DNA of 64,000 nucleotides from assembly GCF_014200575.1 (NCBI RefSeq), contig NZ_JACHBZ010000001.1, forward strand, positions 434,001-498,000. The letters run 5' to 3'. The position numbers and the translations under genes were made by a program. Origin of the DNA: Mucilaginibacter saanensis. Its GTDB lineage: Bacteria; Bacteroidota; Bacteroidia; Sphingobacteriales; Sphingobacteriaceae. The notes beneath the pieces are model-generated. The model was not told the origin of the DNA and searched no databases. It saw nothing but the letters and a program-made list of their open reading frames with translations. Below, piece by piece: positions 1 through 6,879 of this stretch (position 1 is the stretch's first letter; each line of letters starts with the position of its first letter).

Positions 1-2
1 TT

Positions 3-1202
3 TTTTGTTTACTTCCTGTTATGGTAATGGCGCAAAGCCTCGCTAACATTTCTGACACCCTTAAAATAAGTAATGATACCGCAGTGGCGCAGCGCGATTT
101 GATTGATATAGCCCGGTCTATATTTAAAATAAAGCCGCGAAAAATATCAACCACCGAAAAAAAGAAGATCTACTTTTCTGTTTTGCCTATTTCATCGTCA
201 GATGGCCGCAGTGGCGGCAGGGCATTATTCACATCAACTACGGCTGCATTTTATCTTGGCGATCAGGCAACTACCAATCTTTCAAGTTTTACATTTACAC
301 CTTACTTTAACTTAAAGGGGCGATATGGTTTACCTATACGGTCAAATATATGGCTGGATAACAACCAGTGGAACATTGTAGGTGATACCCGCATGTTGGT
401 TTATCCGCAATATACCTGGGGGCTGGGCGGTAACCAGCCCGAGGGTGATAAGTTTTTGGTGAACTACAAATACGCACGTTTTTATCAAACGGTAATGAAA
501 AAAATTGAGCCATATCTTTATGCTGGCTTAGGCTATAACCTTGATTATTACCTGGATATTGATAGTGACGGAGATAATAACCTGCGAAACTTTACTCACT
601 ATAAATATGGTACTGCTACTGATCAGGATGTATTTTCATCGGGAGTAACCTTCAATTTATTGTATGATACCCGCAGAAACTCCATTAACCCCCTGCCTGG
701 TGCATACGTTAACGTAGTTTACCGGGCTAACAGCAAAATATTAGGCAGCCATACTAACTGGCAATCCTTATACATCGATCTGCGTAAATATGTATCACTG
801 TCCAATTCCGGACCTAAGAATGTGCTGGCTTTCTGGTCATATTACTGGACATCATTAACACCTGGTACTCCATATCTTAATTTACCCAGCCTGGGCTGGG
901 AGCCCTACCAGCGCTCAGGCAGGGGCTTTGTACAAAACAGGTACCGCGGGCAACGACTGGCCTATTTTGAAACCGAATACCGGCGCGATATTACCCGCAA
1001 CGGTCTGCTGGGTTTTGTTTTATTTGCCAACGTAAACTCAGTTACCGAAGCTAATACCCACGACTTTGTTTACTGGCACCCCGCCGGTGGCACAGGGCTG
1101 CGCTTCAAATTCAACAAAAAATCAGGTACCAATATCAGTCTTGATTACGGTGTAAGCAAAAATTTCTCCTCCATAAACCTTAATTTAGGCGAAACTTTTT
1201 AG
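3..1202 (+). CDS. Omp85/BamA-type outer membrane barrel protein (5' end outside window)
   Basis: The reading frame is open to the left edge. The first visible residues (FCLLPVMVMA then QS) look like the end of a signal peptide, so the true start lies outside the window and the ATG at 21 is probably internal. The rest alternates short aromatic strands and turns, as in a beta barrel. The segment GRGFVQNRYRG near residue 300 resembles the RGF/RYRG signature of the surface-antigen (D15) domain, and the chain ends in a C-terminal Phe, the usual barrel-assembly signal. No POTRA repeats are visible, so this is a short Omp85 relative, probably a membrane-insertion or patatin-linked type barrel rather than BamA itself. 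The exact role is unknown. Confidence 0.75.
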   Translation, partial: FCLLPVMVMAQSLANISDTLKISNDTAVAQRDLIDIARSIFKIKPRKISTTEKKKIYFSVLPISSSDGRSGGRALFTSTTAAFYLGDQATTNLSSFTFTPYFNLKGRYGLPIRSNIWLDNNQWNIVGDTRMLVYPQYTWGLGGNQPEGDKFLVNYKYARFYQTVMKKIEPYLYAGLGYNLDYYLDIDSDGDNNLRNFTHYKYGTATDQDVFSSGVTFNLLYDTRRNSINPLPGAYVNVVYRANSKILGSHTNWQSLYIDLRKYVSLSNSGPKNVLAFWSYYWTSLTPGTPYLNLPSLGWEPYQRSGRGFVQNRYRGQRLAYFETEYRRDITRNGLLGFVLFANVNSVTEANTHDFVYWHPAGGTGLRFKFNKKSGTNISLDYGVSKNFSSINLNLGETF

Positions 1203-1242
1203 GCGTCCCTACCTCGATCACTACTGTGTTCAATAACAAATG

Positions 1243-1266
1243 ACAAAACAAGGATAGGCGTTTTGT
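1243..1266 (+). terminator. Weak hairpin after the barrel gene
   Basis: ACAAAAC (1243-1249) pairs with GTTTTGT (1260-1266) around a 10-nt loop, about 40 nt after the stop of the barrel gene. There is no clean T-tract after it, so this is a weak terminator candidate only. Confidence 0.25.
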
Positions 1267-1402
1267 AATATAAGTTTTATTTTCGTGGCGTGTTTTACCT
1301 GGCTACTTATAGTATAGTTAATGGCCCACCGCATATAGCCGGTAAATTTCCCTTTAACAATTTTTAATAAATCTGGTTTATTGACCATTGACCAAATCGT
1401 AT

Positions 1403-2629
1403 ATGACAAAAAAACGATACATATTCTTAATTCTCATATTAGGCTCGTTAACAGCTCTTGGGCCGTTTTCTATAGATATGTACCTGCCCGGCTTTAAAGC
1501 CATTGCTAAATATCTGCATACCAGTACAGATCAGGTAGCGTTGTCGTTATCAAGCTATTTCATAGGTATATCCGCAGGGCAACTGCTCTACGGACCCTTG
1601 CTTGACAAGTTTGGCCGAAAACCGCCACTGTATTTTGGATTGGCCCTTTACATTGCAGCATCCATAGGTTGCTTTTTTTCAACTTCATTGGAGATGCTGA
1701 TTATTATGCGCTTTTTTCAGGCAGTAGGCAGCTGTGCAGCCAGTGTTGCGGCTATGGCCATGGTACGGGATTTGTTTCCGGTTGAGGATAATGCCAAAGT
1801 GTTTTCGCTGTTGATATTGGTGTTGGGTGCATCACCAATGCTGGCGCCAACCATTGGCAGTTATATTACTGCGGTATTTGAATGGCAGGTTATATTTTTA
1901 ATACTCACTGTTATTGCCGTACTGATATTGCTGGCAGTTATATTTTCGCTGCCTGAAAGTTACCAGCCCGATCCCTCATACTCTTTAAAACCACGCCCTA
2001 TTATAGGTAATTTTTTACAGGTATTAAAAGATCCGCAGTTTCTTACTTATTCGCTATGCGGAGCTTTCGCGTTTGCAGGGTTATTTGCCTATGTATCTTC
2101 ATCGCCCATTGTATTTATAGAGGTTTTTAAAGTAGGTGAGAAAGGTTTTGGGTGGATATTTGCGGGTCTTTCTGTAGGTTTTATAGGTTCAAGCCAGTTA
2201 AATAGCCTGCTTATGAAAAAATACAAAAGCGAGCAGCTGGTAAACGCATCGCTCATTTGGATGGTGTTTATTTCAATGGTGTTTTTGATAGGATCATTGA
2301 ATGGATGGTTTGGGATAGGCGGCACTATTGCCATGATATTTGGTGTTTTATGCGGCGTAGGTATCAGTTATCCAAATACAGCAGCCTTATCGCTGGCTCC
2401 ATTTACCAAAAATGCGGGCTCTGCTTCGGCGCTATTGGGTGCATTTCAAATGGCTATCGGTTCGCTGGCATCCATCGGAATTACCTTGATCAAAAGCCAA
2501 AGCCCTTTGCCAATGGCTGGGGTTATGGCAGCTTCGTCTATTGTAGCGCTATTGGTATTGTTGATAGGCAAGCGCTTTATAAAAAACCAGGTTGAGGCCA
2601 GTGCCGATACGGTAGTGATGGGACATTAA
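1403..2629 (+). CDS. Bcr/CflA-family MFS drug efflux transporter
   Basis: Predicted 12-helix inner-membrane proton antiporter of the drug-resistance Bcr/CflA subfamily. The opening GPFSIDMYLPGF segment is the hallmark of this subfamily, and LLYGPLLDKFGRKP is MFS motif A between helices 2 and 3. Its length of 408 residues is normal. I chose ATG 1403 (MTKKRYIFLIL) over the TTG at 1388, because the membrane helix follows directly and the extra residues add nothing. It stands alone, about 200 bp after the barrel gene. The substrate cannot be read from sequence; bicyclomycin, chloramphenicol or sulfonamide export is typical of the family. Confidence 0.9.
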   Translation: MTKKRYIFLILILGSLTALGPFSIDMYLPGFKAIAKYLHTSTDQVALSLSSYFIGISAGQLLYGPLLDKFGRKPPLYFGLALYIAASIGCFFSTSLEMLIIMRFFQAVGSCAASVAAMAMVRDLFPVEDNAKVFSLLILVLGASPMLAPTIGSYITAVFEWQVIFLILTVIAVLILLAVIFSLPESYQPDPSYSLKPRPIIGNFLQVLKDPQFLTYSLCGAFAFAGLFAYVSSSPIVFIEVFKVGEKGFGWIFAGLSVGFIGSSQLNSLLMKKYKSEQLVNASLIWMVFISMVFLIGSLNGWFGIGGTIAMIFGVLCGVGISYPNTAALSLAPFTKNAGSASALLGAFQMAIGSLASIGITLIKSQSPLPMAGVMAASSIVALLVLLIGKRFIKNQVEASADTVVMGH

Positions 2630-2665
2630 ATTATGATTACGTGGCAGAAGTGTGACTGAGGCCAT

Positions 2666-2786
2666 CACGTCATTGCTGTAAGAAACGAAGCAATCTCTAT
2701 GCTATACAGAGCAAACAGAAAAGTATAAAACTATTCATAATTACCCTGCCTGTGTAGAGATTGCTTCGTACCTCGCAATGACGCGT
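2666..2786. repeat. Dispersed imperfect palindromic repeat, copy 1
   Basis: An intergenic inverted repeat. The left arm contains GTCATTGC and GAAGCAATCTC, and the right arm contains GAGATTGCTTC and GCAATGAC, so the two ends are complementary with a middle of about 60 bp. A related copy lies at 60401-60484. I recall similar GTCATTG/GCAATCTC elements as common dispersed intergenic repeats in many bacteria. It is non-coding and sits between convergent genes, so it may also act as a terminator. Confidence 0.65.
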
Positions 2787-2880
2787 GTTAGGATTTTCTC
2801 TATTTTTAATGATATATCAACAATAAATCCCGCGTTGAACCAGATATTAAAATAGGCTATTCATCGTGTCCGGAACCTAT

Positions 2881-3525
2881 CTACGCGAGTACCTCGTCAA
2901 TAATACCAAACTCTTTGGCTTCGCTCGCAGCCATCCAGTAATCGCGGTCAGATACGTCATGAACCTTTTGGAAAGGCTGACCGCTGTGTTTCGCTATAAT
3001 CTCATACAGCTCCTGTTTCATTTTACGTATCTGGGTTGATGCTATTTCAATATCAGATGCCATCCCCTGCGCACCGCCCGATGGTTGATGGAGCATCACC
3101 CGGGAATGTCTGAGCGCCGCACGTTTACCTGCCGCACCCGCGCATAACAACACCGAGCCCATAGAAAGAGCCATACCGGTACAAATGGTGGCTACATCGG
3201 GGCCAATAAAATGCATCGTATCATAAATGCCCAGCCCGGCATATACGGATCCTCCGGGTGAGTTGATGTACATCTGTATATCCTTTTTATTATCGGTTGA
3301 TTGCAGAAAAAGTAACTGGGCCTGTATAATGTTGGCTACGTGATCGTCAACTGCTTCACCTAAAAAAATAATGCGGTCCATCATCAGGCGCGAGAACACA
3401 TCCATCTGTGCTACGCGCATTTCCCTCTCTTCGGTTATGTAAGGTGTCATAGCCATAGGCATCGTGCTTTTTTCAACACTTGAAATAAAACTATCTACCC
3501 GCGAACCGGCAATAGCATGGTGCAT
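2881..3525 (-). CDS. clpP: ClpP-family serine protease subunit, divergent copy
   Basis: Proteolytic subunit of a Clp-type ATP-dependent protease, cytoplasmic. The catalytic triad is visible: Ser121 in GMALSMGS, His146 in VMLHQPSG and Asp195 in SDRDYW. The MDVFSRLMMDRIIFLG block is the usual N-terminal handle region. The chain starts at the first in-frame ATG downstream of a TAG codon; the family-like N-terminus EFRKYAV lies upstream of this ATG (see the next entry). GMALSMGSVLL departs from the usual GMAASMGAVLL, and no clpX or trigger-factor gene is adjacent, so it may be a second paralogue rather than the housekeeping copy. The enzyme core looks intact. Family call sure, paralogue status inferred. 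Confidence 0.93.
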   Translation of the reverse strand: MHHAIAGSRVDSFISSVEKSTMPMAMTPYITEEREMRVAQMDVFSRLMMDRIIFLGEAVDDHVANIIQAQLLFLQSTDNKKDIQMYINSPGGSVYAGLGIYDTMHFIGPDVATICTGMALSMGSVLLCAGAAGKRAALRHSRVMLHQPSGGAQGMASDIEIASTQIRKMKQELYEIIAKHSGQPFQKVHDVSDRDYWMAASEAKEFGIIDEVLA

Positions 3526-3564
3526 GACCGCATATTTGCGGAATTCCTATTTATCAATATTCAT
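3526..3564 (-). other. Probable original clpP start followed by an in-frame TAG
   Basis: On the minus strand ATG at 3564-3562 opens M-N-I-D-K, then TAG at 3549-3547, then E-F-R-K-Y-A-V in the same frame leading into the ATG at 3525. EFRKYAV matches, from memory, the N-terminus of Bacteroidota ClpP proteins (MNI.K.EFRKYAVKHH). Codon 6 therefore looks like a nonsense mutation, with translation now restarting 13 codons later, or else a base error in the assembly. The lost residues lie in the N-terminal propeptide/axial-loop region. Confidence 0.7.
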
Positions 3565-3596
3565 AAAATTTAATGGTTTTTAGATAGGGTTCTGGT

Positions 3597-3869
3597 CTAC
3601 CTGTTTAAAAATATACGTGCTATTTTTTGTCTGAACCCGAGATGCCCGGGCTGGTTAAATAATTGCTGATGAACGGCTTCTATTTCGGCCTTGAGTTGCT
3701 TACGGCCATATTGCTGCACAAGGCTGTACGCCTGCTGCTGTGATGAAACATTGTTTTGTAATTCATCGTCAAGCAACATTTTAGCTTCAAATAATAACGC
3801 ATTGGCTGGGTTTGATTTTTTGAGCAAATGCGCTTCTGCCTGCGCTATATTATTCAAGAAAGTCCTCAT
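3597..3869 (-). CDS. Small hypothetical protein overlapping the ECF sigma gene
   Basis: 90 residues, mostly helical and charged (LLKKSNPANALLFEAKMLLD, QQAYSLVQQYGRKQLKAEIE), with no signal peptide and no membrane helix, so probably cytoplasmic. Its ATG lies inside the end of the upstream sigma-factor gene (20-bp overlap in another frame), so the two are almost certainly cotranscribed and translationally coupled. This is where an anti-sigma or partner protein usually sits, but it has no recognisable anti-sigma fold and no transmembrane segment. Function unknown; a role in sigma control is inferred only from position. Confidence 0.7.
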   Translation of the reverse strand: MRTFLNNIAQAEAHLLKKSNPANALLFEAKMLLDDELQNNVSSQQQAYSLVQQYGRKQLKAEIEAVHQQLFNQPGHLGFRQKIARIFLNR

Positions 3870-4392
3870 ACGTTAATGCTTTTTGTTTAACCGTTTCGCG
3901 CACCTTTTCAATGCATTTATATTTCTGTACTGTTGCTGAACGCACGCCCGAAAAGCCAAACAGCTGTGCCACCCTGGTCATTGGTAACTGATCGTAATAA
4001 AAAGAGCGAAGCAACTCCATGCAGCGCTTACCTGCGGTTTCTAAAAAGGTTAATAATTTATCTTCAGCAAAGGGTATGGTTGTTTCAACAGCGATGTTGG
4101 CGGTATTACTGTTGTCCATCGGCGCGCTAAGGTTGCCCTCCTTATATCGTTTTATCCACAGATATCGTGCTGTGCCATAAATATAAGCACCCTCGCTGTT
4201 GTTAATAGTAGTATTTGAGCCCCTGCTTTTTTCATAATAATTTAGCAGTGCATCCTGAAATACGTCTTTGGCTTCGTCAAAAGATCCACCGTGTTTACAC
4301 ACATATTTGGCCACCGCCGGAAAAGCCTTTTGGTATAGTGTTATAAAAAGCTGTTGCCTTGCAGCCTGCTCTTCTAAATTATCTGCATCCAT
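3850..4392 (-). CDS. RNA polymerase ECF-type sigma factor
   Basis: 180 residues. The N-terminal part (LFITLYQKAFPAVAKYVCKH, then FDEAKDVFQDALLNYYEK) resembles sigma region 2 with the DVFQDAL helix that contacts the -10 box and core polymerase. The C-terminal part (CMELLRSFYYDQLPMTRVAQLFG) resembles region 4 with its helix-turn-helix, followed by a variable tail. It would redirect RNA polymerase to a small regulon. It is cotranscribed with the overlapping 90-residue gene at 3597-3869. The ligand or stress cannot be read from the sequence. Confidence 0.82.
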   Translation of the reverse strand: MDADNLEEQAARQQLFITLYQKAFPAVAKYVCKHGGSFDEAKDVFQDALLNYYEKSRGSNTTINNSEGAYIYGTARYLWIKRYKEGNLSAPMDNSNTANIAVETTIPFAEDKLLTFLETAGKRCMELLRSFYYDQLPMTRVAQLFGFSGVRSATVQKYKCIEKVRETVKQKALTYEDFLE

Positions 4393-4520
4393 TGTTTACT
4401 GTTTATTACTATGTGTAAATTATAACAGATATATCACCATTAAATTTAAATAAAAGATTTTGGACGAAGAATAAAGGACAAAATGATAAAAGACAAACAA
4501 AAAATACTTGCGTTTCTTCA

Positions 4521-4555
4521 CTCACTACTCACTACTCACTACTCACTACTCACTA
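4521..4555. repeat. Five tandem copies of a 7-bp unit, CTCACTA
   Basis: CTCACTA is repeated five times without a mismatch from 4521 to 4555. The stop codon and last four to five codons of the minus-strand lipoprotein gene (LVSSE, stop at 4539) are read out of the repeat. A 7-bp unit changes frame with each copy gained or lost, but each unit on the minus strand also carries TAG, so length changes would only alter the last few residues. Confidence 0.9.
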
Positions 4556-4961
4556 ATAAAGATTTGACCTTTAAAGCGGTAACTTTTGACCCATCTTTGC
4601 CTGTGCTTTCAAAAATAATTTCATCATCAGTAAGTTCCGATATGTAGAAAGCAAAGTCACGGGTTTTGCCATCGGGCAGCACTTCTTTAACATTCATATT
4701 GCTGCCATCAAGCGTATAGCTGCCATGCGACAAAAATTTACCGCCCCATACAATTACAAACTTAAGTTCGGGTGTAAACTGTATGTAGGGGGATGCTGCG
4801 TCAAGATCAGCCTTTTTTACGCTATCGGGCGGGCTTGAATTAGGATTTTCAACTTTTATATATTTCCATTTACCGGTAAGCGCTTTCACGGTAATGGCCG
4901 GCTTACACGATGTTATGAGGAATAGTGCAGCGGCAAATAGTATAAAGCTGTGTTTTATCAT
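4539..4961 (-). CDS. Small lipocalin-like lipoprotein
   Basis: 140-residue predicted lipoprotein: a hydrophobic leader ending in FLITSC with the acylated Cys19. The mature part, LTGKWKYIKVENP ... YIQFTPELKFVIVWGGKFLSHGSYTLDGSNM ... TDDEIIFEST, has the G-x-W opening and the short alternating strands seen in lipocalin-like domains common in Bacteroidota. The start is ATG 4961 rather than the TTG two codons upstream. Likely in the periplasm or on the outer membrane. Its C-terminus is encoded by a 7-bp tandem repeat. Ligand and role unknown. Confidence 0.75.
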   Translation of the reverse strand: MIKHSFILFAAALFLITSCKPAITVKALTGKWKYIKVENPNSSPPDSVKKADLDAASPYIQFTPELKFVIVWGGKFLSHGSYTLDGSNMNVKEVLPDGKTRDFAFYISELTDDEIIFESTGKDGSKVTALKVKSLLVSSE

Positions 4962-4969
4962 GGTCAATA

Positions 4970-5177
4970 TTATTTAGCCAAGCTATGCAATTTACCTTTA
5001 AATTTAAAACAAAAACTATTGCTCGTCCGCTGTTTTCTTAGCCGTTCCTCAGCTTCTTTAACTTCATTCTTTTCACTCATGAGGATTTCGGTTTTCAGTT
5101 CTTTACCTGGATTTTTACTGGTGCCGGCAGTTTGTTTTTCGGAGCCTGCTTTTATTTGGAGATGCTGAAGTACTCAT
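4970..5177 (-). pseudogene. Possible frameshifted small gene
   Basis: On the minus strand ATG 5177 opens MSTSASPNK, but that frame soon stops. In the next frame an open stretch continues (AGSEKQTAGTSKNPGKELKTEI, then MSEKNEVKEAEERLRKQRTS) to TAA at 4970, eight nt before the lipoprotein ATG. The charged, Lys/Glu-rich composition looks protein-coding, and an A-rich run (AAATAAAAG) sits where the frames would join. It could be a roughly 68-residue gene broken by one base, or a shorter 36-residue ORF from ATG 5080. Weak evidence. Confidence 0.25.
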
Positions 5178-5362
5178 AATCACAGGGGGGTAAATATGTG
5201 TCAATGTTTTAACCAGTAATAAAATGAATTGTTTACGGGTGTAAAAATTAACGGGTTTAAATTTTTATTAGTCAGTTGTATAATATCATTTTATTTAAAA
5301 AAAACAGAGTATTTATTGTACCCTATTTAACATATTATAACAAAAAAACATTTTGTAATCGG

Positions 5363-5370
5363 TATTTTTG
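5363..5370 (+). promoter_or_regulatory. -7 box TATTTTTG just before the GT87 gene
   Basis: TATTTTTG fits the Bacteroidota -7 consensus TAnnTTTG and ends only 6 nt before ATG 5377. If used, the transcript would begin at or next to the start codon. No convincing -33 TTG is seen. Confidence 0.4.
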
Positions 5371-5376
5371 CGGAGG

Positions 5377-6612
5377 ATGATAAAAAATAAATATGTTAAG
5401 GTAGCCCTTTTTATTATTGCTGTTTTGTATGCTGTAAAGTGTTCCAAAAATGGTCATGACTTTGAGGTTTTTGTTGATGCAGGGGGCAAAATCATACATG
5501 GTCAAAATATTTTTAAACCACCATTTGCTCAAAATTTGCAATACTATTATAGCCCGCTGTTTGCATTATTACTGGCTCCCTTCTCGGCATTACCAATCAT
5601 GATTCCGCAGTTATTATGGATCGGCTTTTCCTATTTTCTTTTATATCGTATCTGGATATTGTGTGTACAGTATTTTGATACATCGGCATTTAGTAAAAAA
5701 CAAATGCAACTATGGCTTCTGATTGCAGCATTGCTGGCACTAAGGTTTATTTTGGTTGACATTGGTTACGTACAAATGACCACGTTTTTATTGTGGGCAA
5801 CATTAGAAAGTATGCAATTGATTAAACGGGGTAAGTATATTACCGGCGCAGCTTTACTGGCCCTTGCCATTAATATTAAGTTATTGCCACTTGCATTTGT
5901 GCTGTACTTGTTTTATCGCAATTATACTAAAGCTGCATTACTTACCTGCGTATTTTATGTGGTTTATCTTTTTATACCGGCTTTATATCTTGGCTGGCAG
6001 CAAAATGCGAGTTTACTGAAAGACTGGTTCAGTATTATTAATCCGGCAAATAAGGAGTGGAATATTGAATCTGATGATGGCCCCAGCAGTCTTGTAGCGT
6101 TAATACCTGTTTATTTAACTGATACTACAGGTATACTTTCTTTTAAACGGAATTTCGTGAATTTGAAATTTGAACAAGTTTCACTCATACTTAATTTGGT
6201 GCGCCTGGCATTTGTATTGCTTACCCTTGCTTTTTTGCGTACACTTCCTTTCAAAAGTATAAAGAGCAACATTCGTCAGTTTTGGGAAATGTGCTACTTA
6301 TTTATAGCCATACCGCTCATTTATCCGCATCAGCAACAATATGCCTTTGTTTACCTGATACCCGCGTTTGTGTACATCAGCTGGTATTTTATTGTGAATT
6401 GGGAGATGGTTAAAGCTAAATTGAATTACTTTACCTGGGCGTTGCTGATTATTATAGGCTTCAATTTTACCCCGCTTATTGGGCGCGATGTAATTTCGAG
6501 TCAGGTATGTGAAGTGTTATTATACCTCCGTATTTTGCCTATGGCGGTAATAATGCTCATCGGTGTTTTGTGGTTTTGCAGGCCACGGAAGGAACTGGCT
6601 ATAGCTGAATAA
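5377..6612 (+). CDS. GT87-family membrane glycosyltransferase-like protein (DUF2029)
   Basis: 411-residue polytopic inner-membrane protein with about ten hydrophobic helices. The N-terminal pattern (DFEVFVDAGGKIIHGQNIF, then YYYSPLFALLLAPFSALP) matches the GT87/DUF2029 family, polyprenyl-phosphate-mannose-dependent GT-C enzymes in which acidic residues in the first periplasmic loop act in catalysis. I chose ATG 5377 over TTG 5368. It is isolated: no envelope-polysaccharide genes flank it, so the acceptor is unknown. A candidate -7 box lies immediately upstream. Confidence 0.78.
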   Translation: MIKNKYVKVALFIIAVLYAVKCSKNGHDFEVFVDAGGKIIHGQNIFKPPFAQNLQYYYSPLFALLLAPFSALPIMIPQLLWIGFSYFLLYRIWILCVQYFDTSAFSKKQMQLWLLIAALLALRFILVDIGYVQMTTFLLWATLESMQLIKRGKYITGAALLALAINIKLLPLAFVLYLFYRNYTKAALLTCVFYVVYLFIPALYLGWQQNASLLKDWFSIINPANKEWNIESDDGPSSLVALIPVYLTDTTGILSFKRNFVNLKFEQVSLILNLVRLAFVLLTLAFLRTLPFKSIKSNIRQFWEMCYLFIAIPLIYPHQQQYAFVYLIPAFVYISWYFIVNWEMVKAKLNYFTWALLIIIGFNFTPLIGRDVISSQVCEVLLYLRILPMAVIMLIGVLWFCRPRKELAIAE

Positions 6613-6735
6613 GAATCCTTTTACGCATTTTATTTTTTAATCTTAACAATCAAGGGGTAGATAAATAATCTACAACATCAGCGCAGTCAAATAAATCAGC
6701 GATAAAATTCCCTGTTAAAAATATTTTTTAAAAAA

Positions 6736-6759
6736 GTTGTAACAATCTGCAATTACAAC
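6736..6759. promoter_or_regulatory. Inverted repeat upstream of the SPFH gene
   Basis: GTTGTAA (6736-6742) and TTACAAC (6753-6759) form a 7-10-7 inverted repeat about 120 bp before the SPFH start. A second short one, GTAGAT/ATCTAC, lies at 6657-6673. They could be operators or small hairpins in the 267-bp leader; the function is not known. Confidence 0.3.
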
Positions 6760-6879
6760 CTTCATACTGACACTATATAGTCAAGGTACTCCATTTTCCA
6801 GTTAAGCTATAAGTTATTGTGAGGGCCCGCACCTTAAGGGTTCCGTTAAAAAATCAAATTATCTAAATCTTTTAAAAAA

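Noticed and set aside
4521..4555. CTCACTA repeats as a CRISPR array
   Set aside because: The units are 7 bp and directly adjacent, without spacers; this is a simple tandem repeat.
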